A DNA stretch of 64,000 nt, from assembly GCA_963995505.1 (NCBI GenBank), contig OZ023189.1, positions 15,895,495-15,959,494 of the forward strand, written 5' to 3'. Positions 46,969-58,656 of this stretch are shown here, piece by piece. The DNA is from Hypericum androsaemum (taxonomy: Eukaryota > Streptophyta > Magnoliopsida > Malpighiales > Hypericaceae). Below the pieces are notes generated by a model. The model had not been told where the DNA came from, did not search any database, and saw only the letters and a list, made by a program, of their open reading frames with translations. How positions within the stretch are numbered: the first letter of the stretch is position 1; each line of letters opens with the position of its first letter. Both the position numbers and the translations under genes were made by a program.

Positions 46969-47436
46969 TGTTGGATTTGTGAATGAGCCCAAAGAAGGCC
47001 CAAAGTCCAAAAGCCCAAAAGGAAAAATGAAAAGTGCCATCCCACATTGTAAAGTGGCACCAACTTTTCCTAGTTTATAAGGAGAAGCTCCTTGTTAGCT
47101 AGGAAAGAAGTTGACCACCTGGAAGGACAGCCAACTCGGACCGCGGCGAGGATGGTGCGTAGCACCATTCGAGCACGAGCATGCGCACACGCGTGTGCGT
47201 GCGCATAGCGCATTGGACGCAGGTCGCAATGGGCGCTTTGTGGCGCACTTAGTACTTCGCCCAAAAATTTCGAGATACGTGTGTAACGTTCTTGGAAATA
47301 CTCTAACAGTCATTGTATCTTGGGGACGATTGCCATAGCCCGTACCGGGCAATCTCGTCTTACGGAGAAAGTGTCCAACACTTGCCTCGACTGCCGTAGA
47401 TCCTAATCAAGTACACCAACCCTCTGACAAATAACA
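46969..47436 (+). repeat. 5' LTR of the copia element
   Basis: 468 bp, TG...CA. The second half (AGATACGTGTGTAACGTTC through CTCTGACAAATAACA) matches 52120-52298. It has TAGTTTATAAGGAG as a possible TATA region and an alternating purine-pyrimidine stretch (GCGCACACGCGTGTGCGTGC). Confidence 0.85.
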
Positions 47437-47465
47437 ATCGTAAGACGAGATTCGTGTACTTGAAG

Positions 47466-50400
47466 ATGGCATCGTCAAACACCGTAGCACTGCCAACGGT
47501 ACCAGGAACTGTCCACGCCGAAAGGCCAGCGAAGTTCAATGGTACCGAGTTCAAGAGGTGGCAATAGAAGATGACATTCTACTTGACCACGCTCAACCTA
47601 GTTCGGTTCCTGAAAGAGGAAGCACCGAAGATAGCGGAAAATGAGACGGATCAACAGAAGATCAACGCTCTCGACGCGTGGAGTCACAGCGACTTCCTGT
47701 GCCGGAACTATGTCCTGAATGGACTAGACGACATGCTCTACAACGTCTAAGCAAAAGCCAAGACCGCTAAGGAGCTGTGGAGTTCACTCGAGAAGAAGTA
47801 CAAAATGGAGGATGCCGGGACGAAGAAATTCATCGTCGAACGATTCCTCGACTTCAAGATGGTGGACTCCAAGAAGGTCATCGACCAAGTGCAGGAGTTG
47901 CAGCTGATCCTTCATGAGATCCAAGCCGAAGGGATGCAACTCAGCGAGTCCTTCCAAGTAGCTGCGATGATCGAGAAGCTCCCCCGCTCTGGAAGGATTT
48001 CAAGAGCTACCTCAAGCACAAGAGGAAGGATATGGGCATAGAAGACCTGATAGTGAGACTTAGGATAGAGAAAGACAACCGAAAGTCTGAAGTCAAGCAA
48101 GGCAAGGCCAACTCTGAGACCACCGTCGCCGAGGGAAAAGGTGGCAAGAAGAGGAAGAAGTCCGGGGATAAGCAGGAGAAGCAAGAGCCCAAGAAGAAAA
48201 AGAAGATCAAGGGCGAATGCTACAACTGTGGCAAACTAGGCCACATGGCTAAAGACTGTCGCCAGCCGAAGAAGGACGACCAAGGAAAGGGTAACATGGC
48301 TGAAGACTTGTCCAAATTAGATCTGTCAGCCATGGTATTTAAAGCCAACCTGGTGGACAATCCGAGAGAGTGGTTCGTGGACACAGGAGCTACCCGCCAC
48401 GTCTACTCGGACAAGGAGATGTTCTCAAACTATATCCCGATCACCGGCCGAAAGCTGTTCATGGGAAACTCCGTAACATCCAAGATCATCGGTCTGGGTA
48501 AGGTGGTCCTGAAGCTGACCTCAAAAAAGAAGCTGACCTCAGGAAAGGAGCTGACCCTCAAGGATGTGCTGCATGTCCCAGACATCCGCAAAAACTTAGT
48601 TTCTGGCTCACTGTTAAGCAAAGCCGGTCTTAAGCTTGTATTTGAGGCTGATAAGTTTGTACTGACAAAAGCGGGTCAATATATAGGAAAGGGTTATCTA
48701 AAAAATGGACTGTTTAAGATGAATGTAATAACTGTACATCGCACCTTTAATGGTAAAAATAAAGTTAACGCTTCTTCTTACTTGGCCGAGTGTTCTAATT
48801 TATGGCATGGTAGATTAGGACACGTAAATTTAAACTCGCTAAGAAAGTTAGTAAGTTTAAATTTATTACCGAATCTAGAGTTCAACACATCCGATAAATG
48901 TGAAGTATGTGTGGAGGCTAAAATGACCAAAGCACCTTTCCATTCGGTGGAAATAAGTACTACGCCTTTAGAGTTAATTCATACGGACACTTGCGATATG
49001 AAATACGTGCAAACTAAAGGCGGGAAGAAATACTTCATCATATTTATCGATGATTGCACGAGATACTGTTACGTATATCTCCTAAAGGGCAAAGACGAAG
49101 CTCTTGATGCCTTTAAGAGATATAAGAATGAGGTTGAAAATTAACTCAGCGTAAAAATCAAAATGATCCGAAGTGATCGAGGGGGAGAATATGTAGCTCC
49201 GTTTGATGAACTCTGTCAAGAAGATGGCATTATTCATCAGACAACTGCTCCATACTCACCTCAATCGAATGGCGTAGCTGAACGCAAAAATCGAACTCTT
49301 AAGGAGATGATGAACGCTATGTTGATTAGCTTGGGCTTATCCCAGAATATGTGGGGGGAAGCTGTGCTCTCAGCTAACCACATTCTAAACAAATTACCAC
49401 ACAAGAAAAGGGATAAAACCCATATGAACTATGGAAAGGAAGGAAGCCTTCCTACGGTTACCTTAAAGTGTGGGGGTGCCTAGCAAAGGTCGAAGTACCT
49501 AAGCCTAAGCAGGTGAGAATAGGACCCACGACCATTGATTGCATCTTTATCGGATATGCACAAAATAGTAGTGCTTATCGATTTTTGGTGCATAAATATA
49601 AAAACCCTGAGATAAACGCGGGAATAGTCATAGAATCAAGGAACGCAACGTTCTTTGAGAATAGCTTTCCTAATAAGGAAAGAAAGGAAGGGAGTCTAAA
49701 GAAAAGGGCTCACGAGACTACCCAAGAGTCAAATCAGGAAGATGATGAACCTAGACGTAGTAAACGGACGAAGGTACCCAAATCCTTGGGTCCAGATTAT
49801 CTAACCTATGCGTTAGAAGATGAACCCAGGATAATCCAAGAGGCATTGTCCAGTCCAGATACTCCTCTCTGGAAGGAAGCTATCAATAGTGAGATAGAAT
49901 CTATTATGCAAAACTACACGTAGAAAATCGTGGATCTCCCACCGGGCTGCAAACCTTTGGGATGCAGGTGGATCCTAAAAAGAAAATACAAAACTGATGG
50001 ATCAATCGACAAGTACAAAGCTCGATTGGTAGCTAAGGGGTTCAAACAGAAGGAGGGATATGATTTCTTTGACACGTATTCACCGGTCACAAGAATCACA
50101 TCAATTAGAGTACTCATAGCTGTTGCGGCACTCTATAACCTCGAGATCCACCAAATGGACGTAAAAACAGCTTTCCTAAATGAAGAACTGAAAGAGGAGA
50201 TATACATGGAGCAACCTGAAGGGTTTGTGGCTCCCGGTCAAGAGCATAAAGTGTGTCGGCTAGTCAAGTCACTATACGGGCTAAAACAAGCGCCAAAATA
50301 GTGGCACGAGAAATTTGACAGGACTATGCTGTCGAATAAATTTAAGATCAACGAGTGTGATAAATGTATTTACATTAAGGGCACACCTGAAGCTTACGTA

Positions 50401-51345
50401 ATTGTATGTCTCTACGTAGATGACTTACTAATTATGGGAAGCAATAAAGAGGTTATTGTGAAAACTAAAAACATGTTAAAGAACCACTTTGACATGAAAG
50501 ATATGGGTCTGGCAGACGTCATACTAGGAATAAAAATCTCTAGAAAAGCTGACGAAATTATCTTGACGCAATCCCAGTACGTGGAAAGCGTGCTCAAGAA
50601 ATTTGAAGCCTTTGACAAACCTCCGGTTAAGACTCCAGTAGATTTGAATCTACACTTAGCCAAGAATCGAGGGGACCCAGTATCTCAACTGAGGTATGTG
50701 CAGATTATCAGGAGCTTGATGTATTTAACAAACTGCACACGTCCCGATATTGCGTACTCAGTTAGTAAGCTTAGTAGATTCACAAGTAATCCAGGGAAGG
50801 ATCACTGACTAGCTCTGGAAAGGGTTTTACGGTATTTACAACATACCATAAACCATGGCATACATTATGCTAAATATCTAGCTGTATTAGAAGAATACAG
50901 TAACGCAAACTGGATATCAGACACTAAGGACTCCAAATCCACGAGTGGATACGTATTCACCATAAGAGGAGGAGCTGTGTCTTGGAAGTCCTCTAAACAA
51001 ACGTGCATAGCTCGATCCACCATGGAGTCAGAGTTTATAACACTAGACAAAGCTGGGGAAGAATCTGAATGGCTCAGAAACTTCCTAGAGGATATTTCGT
51101 GTTGGAGCAAACCGGTGTCTCCCGTATTGATACATTGTGGTAGCATGTCTGCAATCGGGAGAGCACAAAGTACAATGTACAACAAAAAGTCTCGACATAT
51201 TCGTCGGAGACACAATACCGTTAGACAGTTGATCTCTAGTGGGGTGATCACCATTAATTACGTAAAGTCCAAGGACAACTTAGCTGATCCTTTTACGAAA
51301 GGAATCAATAGAGATCAAATGTACAACGCAGTAAGGGGAATGTGA
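47466..51345 (+). pseudogene. Copia gag-pol, inactivated
   Basis: Gag starts at 47466 and hits TAG at 47565 and TAA at 47748, then loses one base near 47985. A CCHC zinc knuckle ([14 protein letters not shown]) lies near 48218, a protease DTG (FVDTGATRH) near 48375, and the integrase HHCC region (WHGRLGHV...CEVC) with the DD-E core from about 48800. A TAA at 49142 and a frameshift near 49470 interrupt integrase. RT (from about 49930) has YVDDLL at about 50410, with stops at 49921 and at the KQAPK joint (50299). RNase H (to 51345) is preceded by a TGA at about 50805. At least six lesions, so it is not coding-competent. Confidence 0.9.
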
Positions 51346-51837
51346 TTAAAATCCACACACTAAAGAACGTCCATAGCAGTAACTCAACCATGATGAGTAG
51401 AGATCCCACAAACTTGGTTCAATGAGACAACTAAGTTATGAAGGGTTCAGTTAATCACCTGGAACCTATCTCATTCTCAGAAGCTGCCCAGGTGTGCAGC
51501 AGTGTGGTAAGGTTAAGCATTATGCTTTTTAATGATTCCTATACCTTGATAAAGGTGGAGTATGGCAGGATATTCCTAATAGGAGATTACCTATGTAAGT
51601 ATGAAGTGAGGTCGCTTCAAATAGGAAAAATACTTATGAATCCAAGAAACGGTCCATGGCCGAAACGGACACAACGTGAGAACCCAAATATACTAGGGTT
51701 ATTATTGTGTATGTTATTGTCTTGGTTTACGCCAAAAGCTGACGGTTCAAGGCATCACGTTCACCGAGCAGCGAGTAAATCTGATAACATATTACTAGAG
51801 AAGGTTCAAAGCCGTAAGCTACCTATCTCGATGCAAT

Positions 51838-51990
51838 AAGAAGGAGAAGAAGAAGAAGAAGGAGAAGAAGAAGAAGAAGGAGAAGAAGGAGAAGAAGGAG
51901 AAGAAGGAGGAGAAGGAGGAGAAGGAGAAGAAGTAGAAGAAGTAGAAGAAGGAGAAGAAGAAGAAGAAGGAGAAGAAGGAGAAGGAGCAA
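51838..51990 (+). repeat. (GAAGAAGGAG)n purine tract in the copia 3' region
   Basis: About 150 bases of almost pure A/G between the pol end and the 3' LTR, an expanded polypurine region. The Ser/Pro frame on the opposite strand is an artefact. Confidence 0.9.
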
Positions 51991-52119
51991 GTGCATCCAT
52001 TTTCCTCATCCCAGCAGCAAGTGCATCCATAAGCATTGTTGTCTTCTCCTCTCCCCCGTTCTTCACTTACAAGTTCGTCCGAAAGTTCTGGGTATATAAG
52101 GGTTCACCCGAAAGTTTCA

Positions 52120-52298
52120 AGATACGTGTGCAACGTTCTTGGAAATACCCTAACAGCCGTTGTATCTTGGGGACGATTGCCATAGCCCGTACCACACTGA
52201 AATATACGGGGCAATCTCGTCTTACGGAGAAAGTGTCCAATACTTGCCTCGACTGCCGTAGATCCTAATCAAGTACACCAACCCTCCGACAAATAACA
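52120..52298 (+). repeat. 3' LTR (recognisable part) of the copia element
   Basis: Matches the second half of the 5' LTR with substitutions and an extra CACTGAAATATACG insert. The upstream half of the LTR is not recognisable here. Confidence 0.75.
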
Positions 52299-52585
52299 CA
52301 TTGTAATATAAGTTGTGTCAGAGAGAATAAGATGGCGAGGAACTGAAGATCTCAGTGCAAAATAGCTTTATGTATGATATCGTACCGTACATTCTATTTT
52401 CATCAATCTCTGATCTCGATCAAATTGCAGCAAGCATTAGAATGCTTTTGACCACATCCATGGTTAAGACATCAAATGCAGAGATAGTGGCAAACAAACG
52501 ACTTGCGACCGAGACACATTCGGTTTTTTGGTTGTATACAACTCTCATCCTCCTACTCCCAAATCAGCCCTGAAACCACCCTCCT
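52299..52585 (+). pseudogene. Copy G 3' UTR and flank after the copia insertion
   Basis: Starts with the duplicated CATTG and continues TAATATAAGTTGTGTCAGAGAG, matching the complement of 40920-41112 downstream of copy E. Confidence 0.75.
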
Positions 52586-52589
52586 ACTC

Positions 52590-53412
52590 ATGGGTTCAAA
52601 TTCAGTGGAGACATGGGTAATCCCTACTGAAAGAGATAGGGGCAATATTGGAAATACAATAATTAAAATAATTAAAAAAATATCAGCAAAATAATACAAT
52701 TTATGGAAATACAAGTATGAGAATATTGGTTTTCATTTTCTCGGATATTGGTTTCCATCTTCTATGCTATTGGTTTCATTCTACTATGATATTGGTTTCA
52801 TTCTACTATGATATTGGTTTCCATCTTCTATGTTATTGGTTTCATTCTACTATGACATTGGTTTCATCCTACTATGATATTGGTTTCATTCCACCGTGAT
52901 ATTGGTTTTCATCTTCTCCAATATTGGTATCCCATTATAAGTGAAAATATATACCATTTGAATGTATTGGTTTCATTCTTCTCGAATATTGGTATCATCA
53001 TTCTAGGATATTGGTATCATTCTACTTTAATATTAGTATCATTCATCTATGAATTTTTGCTAGAATTTTAAGCACTAAGTTCAAACAACAACCAAACACC
53101 AACATAAAGTTCCAATCTTTAAATACAAAATCATCAGAACCATATGAAATCGACTAATCCAGCAATAATCAAAGTCGAAACAGCGTATGGGTCATTTCTT
53201 TCGGACCAAATAATCAACGAAAAAGCTTGGCTTCCAAAAGGGGGGGGGGGAATTATATAGTGGAACCCTAGTGAGTATGTTTGGATAAAAACTCGAAAAT
53301 ACCCTCAACAGATTCTGACCATCAGATCTGTAAAAAAAGAATTTGATCAAATCTAAAGGCCCATATTTAGTCCATACCATGGAAATGATTTTTATGTAGT
53401 CCCCCTGAATCC
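52590..53412. mobile_element. Minisatellite-bearing element, copy T5
   Basis: Starts ATTCAGTGGAGACATGGG and ends AGTCCCCCTGAATCC, inverted with respect to one another. It interrupts the sequence homologous to 40840-40870 of the left arm. Related phrases CTCCTACTCA flank both sides (about 52578 and 53420) as a possible long target repeat. The interior has TATTGGTTTCATTCTACTATGA repeats (52720-53040). T4 at 3727 is a fragment of the same subfamily. Confidence 0.65.
52720..53040. repeat. Minisatellite TATTGGTTTCATTCTACTATGA in T5
   Basis: About 13 units with a period of 22-24 bp. The core TATTGGT is the complement of the ACCAATA core in T1-T3. Confidence 0.85.
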
Positions 53413-54377
53413 AAATCTCCTACTCATTCCCAACTCAGCCTAAAAAAAATCACAGAATACTAAAATAATTTTTTATCAAAATATAATACAAAAAAGACAA
53501 TAATATTAAAATATGTATATTCAATAGTTATTAACTTATTTAATGTTCAAACTGTGGAAACCTTTTGACTATAGCCGTGAAATTCATATTTACCGTTTAA
53601 AGTATTTGAAAATGGCGACCTTCTTTTTTTTTTTGGAAGAATGAAAATCGCGACCAATGGTTCAACGAACTAATTAAAAGGAAACCCAAACATGGAAAAG
53701 TTGTATTTATTATTTTATTTTTTTCAACTTTAAAACAAGAACAAATAATTTAACTTTGAACTTTAAATCAAAATCCATATTCTTATTCCAAATGAGTTTT
53801 TTATTAAATAATTTAAAAAAAAATAAAAGTAGTAGTTCGAGTTTTCTACAATAATAAAAAGCTTATATAAATTTTTTAATTAACCGAATCTGAAGAGTCA
53901 CCGTAAGCTTAAATAACTTTATATTATCTTTTACTCTATTTCAAAAAAAATTAGACTGTAATGAAAATTTTCCACGTCACCTGTGTTACCAAATTCACGT
54001 CTCAATGCCATTTAAATAGTTTGAATTAATGTCGACGTTGTTTAGGGGCCGGACATGTAGTGCTTTTTGGGCTTGGTCTTGGGCTTTCATGAGCCTGAAT
54101 TCATCACAATTCGTACGTGATACACAAGATTTAAATTCGTGAACGGATTTTCTATGGATAAAGCTAGTTTTTTTTTTAAAAACTAGCAATTGACTTGAAA
54201 AAGTAAAGAATTTTTAATTGTCTTTTTCTGCTATAATGAACCTAAACCAATTAGGGCGAAAAAAGGGTATACTAGAGAATCCGATATTTTCTTTCTTACC
54301 ACTTTCCATCTAGACCAATAATTATTCTCAATTATTAAAATACCAGGGAGACCAAACACAACCGCAATCTCACAATC
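53413..54377. other. 5' flank of copy D' (right arm)
   Basis: Inverted homologue of 37893-38608 plus 40527-40860. It shows the uninterrupted state of the site where the left arm has the 1.9-kb insertion. No gene. Confidence 0.55.
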
Positions 54378-55729
54378 ATGGAAAAATCATCCAAATTCAA
54401 GGAGATCCAAATTCTGAACCAAAAGGACATCAACTCCGTGCCTTTACCCTTCGTTCTCTCCCCAAACACAGCAGCAACATGTGGTGGTCAAGTCCAACCT
54501 TGTCTAACCCACTTCATCGATTCCATAAAGTCCGAAAAGCCACACCTGGAGGCTATACTCAACGAATCAGGAGCCATCCTCTTCAGGGGATTCCCGGTTC
54601 GCACTGCCTCGGAGTTCAACGACGTCGTCCTCGCGTTCGGGTACGAGGACGTCCCCTACGTAGGCGGGGTTGCGTCAAGGACGAAGGTTGTGGACAGAGT
54701 GTACACTGCTAATGAGTCGCCACTTCACCGTAGTATTGGGTTCCATAATGAAATGTCCCAGGTCGGTCTGTCTCTTTGATCCCAAAAATTTATGATCAAC
54801 TGGACTACTAATTTAAATTGACGACTCTTATTATTTATAATTTTACGACTGTTTGTTGACTTGGCGACGACTTCATTATGATTGGCATGTGTTTTCCATC
54901 TGAATGTATGTTTTACATGGCCAAGATGGCGTTTGTGTGTTTGTTGAGAATAGCTAATTTTTGTAATTTAAGGTTTGTTTTCTAACAACGATACAATTGT
55001 ATATATGTTTTCTGGTGTTTTTACGAGCAGAATTACCCGGACTTTCCATCCAAGTTGATGTTCTTTTGCGAAGTGGCGCCAGTTGATGGGGGAGAGACTC
55101 CCATAGTTGCAGGCGGAACGGTGTACGACAGGGTGAAGAAGAAGCACCCAGAGTTTGTCAAACAGCTCGAGGAGCGTGGTCTAAACAACAGTCTGGTGAT
55201 TGGTGACGAGGATGACCCGTCCAACCCGATTGGCCGCGGATGGAAGTCTCTGTTCGCCACGAATGACATGAGAGTTGCAGAGGAAAGGTACTCCGGGATG
55301 AATTTATAAGGTGTTGGGATACCGGATGATTTCAGGCCAAAATTATGACATGTTGTAGTTTTCAGGGCTTCCAAGATTGGACTGAAGCTGGAGTGGGTGG
55401 AGAACGGGGTGAAAGCAAAGAGGGGGCCATCTCCGGGCATCTGCTACGACGCGTCGAGAGACCGAAGCGTTTGGTTCAATAGCATCAGCGTGGTGCACAC
55501 AATGTTGGAAGACGATCCCCAGAATGAACAAGGTCTGTCCATAACCTTTGGAGATGGAGAGCCCCTGCCACCTGAAGTCGTCTCCGATTGTATGGCCATT
55601 CTTGAGGAGGAAAGCGTTGCTATTCCTTGGCAGGAGGGCGACATCTTGTTGATTGACAACTCGGCTGTTCTCCACGGCCGGAGGCCCTGCAGCCCGCCTC
55701 GTCGAGTTCTTGCTTCACTCTGCAAGTAA
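54378..55729 (+). CDS. Fe(II)/2OG dioxygenase, TauD/TfdA family (copy D', right arm)
   Basis: Exons 54378-54761, 55031-55287 and 55366-55729 give 334 aa. All coding segments, both introns and the 3' flank appear identical to copy D (36541-37892) read on the other strand. Ligands are H123, E125 and H317, with R327. Identity ends abruptly just upstream of the ATG: within the next 100 bases there are several substitutions and a 10-base indel relative to copy D. The right arm copy has no retroelement in its 3' flank. Same predicted function as copy D, so the two probably add gene dosage. Confidence 0.9.
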
Positions 55730-55937
55730 GGTCGCCATGTTTGCTTGGCTTGGAGTAGTTGCATTGTAATACTAAGTTGTGTCAGAGAGAATAAAAATGG
55801 CAAGGAACTGAAGATCCATCGCAAATTAGCTTCATATATGATATTGTATGCTCTGTTTTCATCAGTAAAGGAACTGTGAAACTCTGTTTACGCCCTTAAG
55901 TATACATCACTATCCGATCTCGATCAATTGCAGCACG

Positions 55938-55984
55938 CATGAGTGTGTGCTTTTGACGATATCCGCCAAAAGCACACACTCATG
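55938..55984. repeat. 18-bp hairpin, copy of 36286-36332
   Basis: Inverted twin of the hairpin downstream of copy D, again 209 bases past the stop codon and unchanged in sequence. Confidence 0.85.
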
Positions 55985-56328
55985 ATTACCTCCAGGCGGT
56001 CGAGTAATTTTATGGTAGTAGAATAGAGCCACCTTGGGGAATGGCAAGCCACTTCCGGAGGAGACCATCCACGAGAGCCTTCTCATTCCTTGGTTGTTGA
56101 TCATTACCACAATGTCGTCATCATTACCACAATTAATACAGTATTAGAATAGGTTGATCTCGTAATTCATTATCCGCAAACTTGGCCTCCAACCATACGG
56201 AATATTTGTAGCTGCACCTACAAATATTAGTGGGTCAGAGTTCTGATGATGATGAAATCCGCGCGAATCGAACGAGGAGGAACAGTGACACGAAATCGGT
56301 TGGATCGCATTAAAAAAAACGAAATCTT

Positions 56329-56436
56329 GAAGCGAAGACAATGGCGGTTTCGGAGTCACAACATATGGTAACGGGATCCCATCGTACAACTTCTGTTGGG
56401 GGATTGTTATTTCTTGGAAGTGATCGATTCCATCTC
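56329..56436 (-). pseudogene. Dioxygenase exon 1 remnant (second clade)
   Basis: Reads DHFQEITIPQQKLYDGIPLP and then YVVTPKPPLSSLQD on the - strand, as in copy C. One base is missing after the ATG, which puts the start out of frame. Homology ends after about 36 codons in unrelated sequence. Confidence 0.75.
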
Positions 56437-56439
56437 GAA

Positions 56440-57724
56440 CGAACTTAAATTACTCGATGAAGTAGATGTTCGGAAATAAGTGAGAACGCTCATGTTATAA
56501 CACCAGAGCACATGTAATCGTCCACCGGATGCGCCGGGAAGTCTCCTCTCTCCGAATTAATTAGAATTTCCTTGATTTATTTTATTCCGAGGGGATGGTA
56601 GTGTGTCCATTCGAAAAGGTGTCCTACTTTGAGATTCGCTTAGGATGTCTTAAACAATCAATAATCTCGTTTTTCCATCTGCGTCATTTCCCTTTGGACT
56701 AATATAATCTCCGGTATTAGTATTCACAAAAATTATTGATACTTGCCCAGTCGGGACGTATTCGATTAGGGAGTTGGATTTTGTCTGTTTTTCCCCTAAA
56801 AAAAGACTTTGTCTGTTTTTTATTGATATATTTTTACTCCAAATAGACTGAATCTGAATTTTCGGTCAAATTTTCTTATTTCTTGTCTTATTAATCTAAT
56901 GCGATCTAATCTTTTGAATACAACTCATCAATTTTTAATAAATTTTTTTCGTTTTCTTTGTAAATATAGGTATTATTTCTCCGAAGAATGGAATGAATAA
57001 TACAAATAACGTTGACGGTGCCACCCACAAAAGATAATCTAGAGAATTAGTCAAAAAAATGTATTGAAAGTGGACTAATCAAAATTTGTACAGATATTGT
57101 CAAAAGTTGATTATGCAATTTTCCAACGGATTTTTTGAATTATTACTCATTAAGTAACACAAAGGATGCTTTCGGATGTGGTTTCGCTTACCTGTCGACT
57201 AAGCAATTATTCAACGGATCTAAATTCTAAGAAAAATAATTCAACGAATCTTACTTTTACCTGTCGACCAATAATACAAAGGCGACGTTTATCCCTTAGT
57301 ACGTATTATATTATTTTCTCCCTGCAGGAAGATTCCAATTAAATAAATTGAAGACAGAGGATATTTCGGGCGAGCATCGCTCGTAGTGTCCCCTATTGAA
57401 TTTTTTTTTGGGTAAAAGATATTTGCACCGCCATCCTCACCGCAAAATGTGGGTCAGGTTCGATCGCAATTAAGATTTGTATAATTAAGAGATAATTTTA
57501 TGATGTGTCGTCATATACAAAATTTTTCCTAAATTTATTAAAAAATTTAATAATCTAAATATTATTATTTGATATAAAAAATAACCATAAAACTAGCCAA
57601 AAAGCCAATTTATATTTAATAGCTGTCTTTTAACTTTTGGGGAAAATAGTAGCCAATGGGTCATTAAATGCTTAATGGGTCGGTCCAACAAACAATTATC
57701 TATTTTTTAAAATGTGCTAGCAGG
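56440..57724. other. Intergenic sequence of the right arm edge
   Basis: No gene. From 57636 to 57724 it matches 32395-32480 (AGCCAATGGGTCATTAAATG, GGGTCGGTCCAACAAACAAT). Confidence 0.45.
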
Positions 57725-58161
57725 CATGGTTTTAAAAAACGACCCGGAGGCCGACCCGGGATTTCTCCCGTCCTCCGGGTCGGCCGGTCGGACCAAATTT
57801 TTTTTATTTTTAAATATTTTAAATAATATATATATGTAGGTTAAAATATACTTATTTTTCATACCAAAAAAAGTAGACTTAATTTTTTATCTCTCCACTC
57901 TATAAATCTACTTTATTTATTTATTTATTACTTTATAAATTTGTCAAATCAATTTTTTTTCTTCGAAAACTACAAAAAAAGAAGTCAATTTCGCCCATTT
58001 TTGTACTAACCGGGTTCGACCGGTCAGAATGGACCTCAAAATCGGCCGGTCCGACCGGATTTGGTCCGGTTAGTACGGACCCCGGTCAAAAGCCTAAAAA
58101 CGACCCGGCCTAGTGCCCGATTCGCGGTCCAACCGGTCGGACCACGTTTTTTAAAACCATG
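57725..58161. mobile_element. hAT-like MITE, 437 bp, with 8-bp target duplication
   Basis: A 17-bp perfect inverted terminus, CATGGTTTTAAAAAACG at 57725 and its complement ending at 58161. CTAGCAGG is duplicated at 57717-57724 and 58162-58169. Subterminal CCGGTCGGACC motifs occur at both ends. The uninterrupted site is seen at 32480-32500 in the left arm. No coding capacity. Confidence 0.85.
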
Positions 58162-58191
58162 CTAGCAGGCCCAACAGAGATTAAACATCAC

Positions 58192-58656
58192 TAGGGGCGA
58201 GCATTCGGTATATACCGATCTCGAATACCGAATACCGAATACCGAAAATATCGAATACCGAATTTAAAAAAAATCCATACCGATCCCGAATACCGAATTA
58301 AAATTTCGGTATTATACCGAAAATCTCGAAAATACCGAAATTTGCCAAAAAAAAAAGGAACTAGAACAACATTCGAGTGTGAATTCAGAGATCCGATGCA
58401 AACAACAAAGTTGTAACAGGGCTGGTGAACACCAAAAAATACCAGAGAGCAAGCTTCAAAGATTTGACAGCAACAAATCCTAACAATCGATCAACTAAGA
58501 TTCAAACTCTCTCAGATCTGGGGTTTGGGTTAATCGACTTCTTCAAATTTAATACATCCACAATCAAAGAAGTAAGAATCACAAGCTAATTTGAAAAAAA
58601 ATCCCAAATTGCAAACCCTAATTTATTTTCTTGAAACCATATCTGAGAGGGAGGAC
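58192..58656. mobile_element. Fragment of a hAT-like element with GAATACC repeats
   Basis: Starts TAGGGGCGAGCATTCGG, a hAT-like terminus, followed by GAATACCGAATACC tandem repeats to about 58360. The other terminus is not found before the gypsy LTR at 58657. Confidence 0.45.

Larger units (their letters stand above)
46969..52298 (+). mobile_element. Ty1/copia LTR retrotransposon, full length but decayed
   Basis: A 5-bp target duplication CATTG lies at 46964-46968 and 52299-52303, inside the 3' UTR of copy G. The 5' LTR is 46969-47436 (TGTTGGATTTG...AATAACA). The 3' LTR ends AAATAACA at 52298, but its first part is diverged or replaced. The internal region has gag, protease, integrase, RT and RNase H in copia order, broken by several stops and frameshifts. 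No typical tRNA-Met binding site follows the 5' LTR. Absence from the left arm dates the insertion after the duplication. Confidence 0.92.

Noticed and set aside
48032..50808. Copia open frames as functional genes
   Set aside because: Multiple in-frame stops and frameshifts interrupt gag, integrase, RT and RNase H, so they were annotated as one decayed element.
36178..56092. Copies D and D' as an assembly duplication artefact
   Set aside because: Not excluded by sequence alone, but the flanks differ by substitutions, indels and bounded insertions on each side, which a simple duplicate contig would not show.
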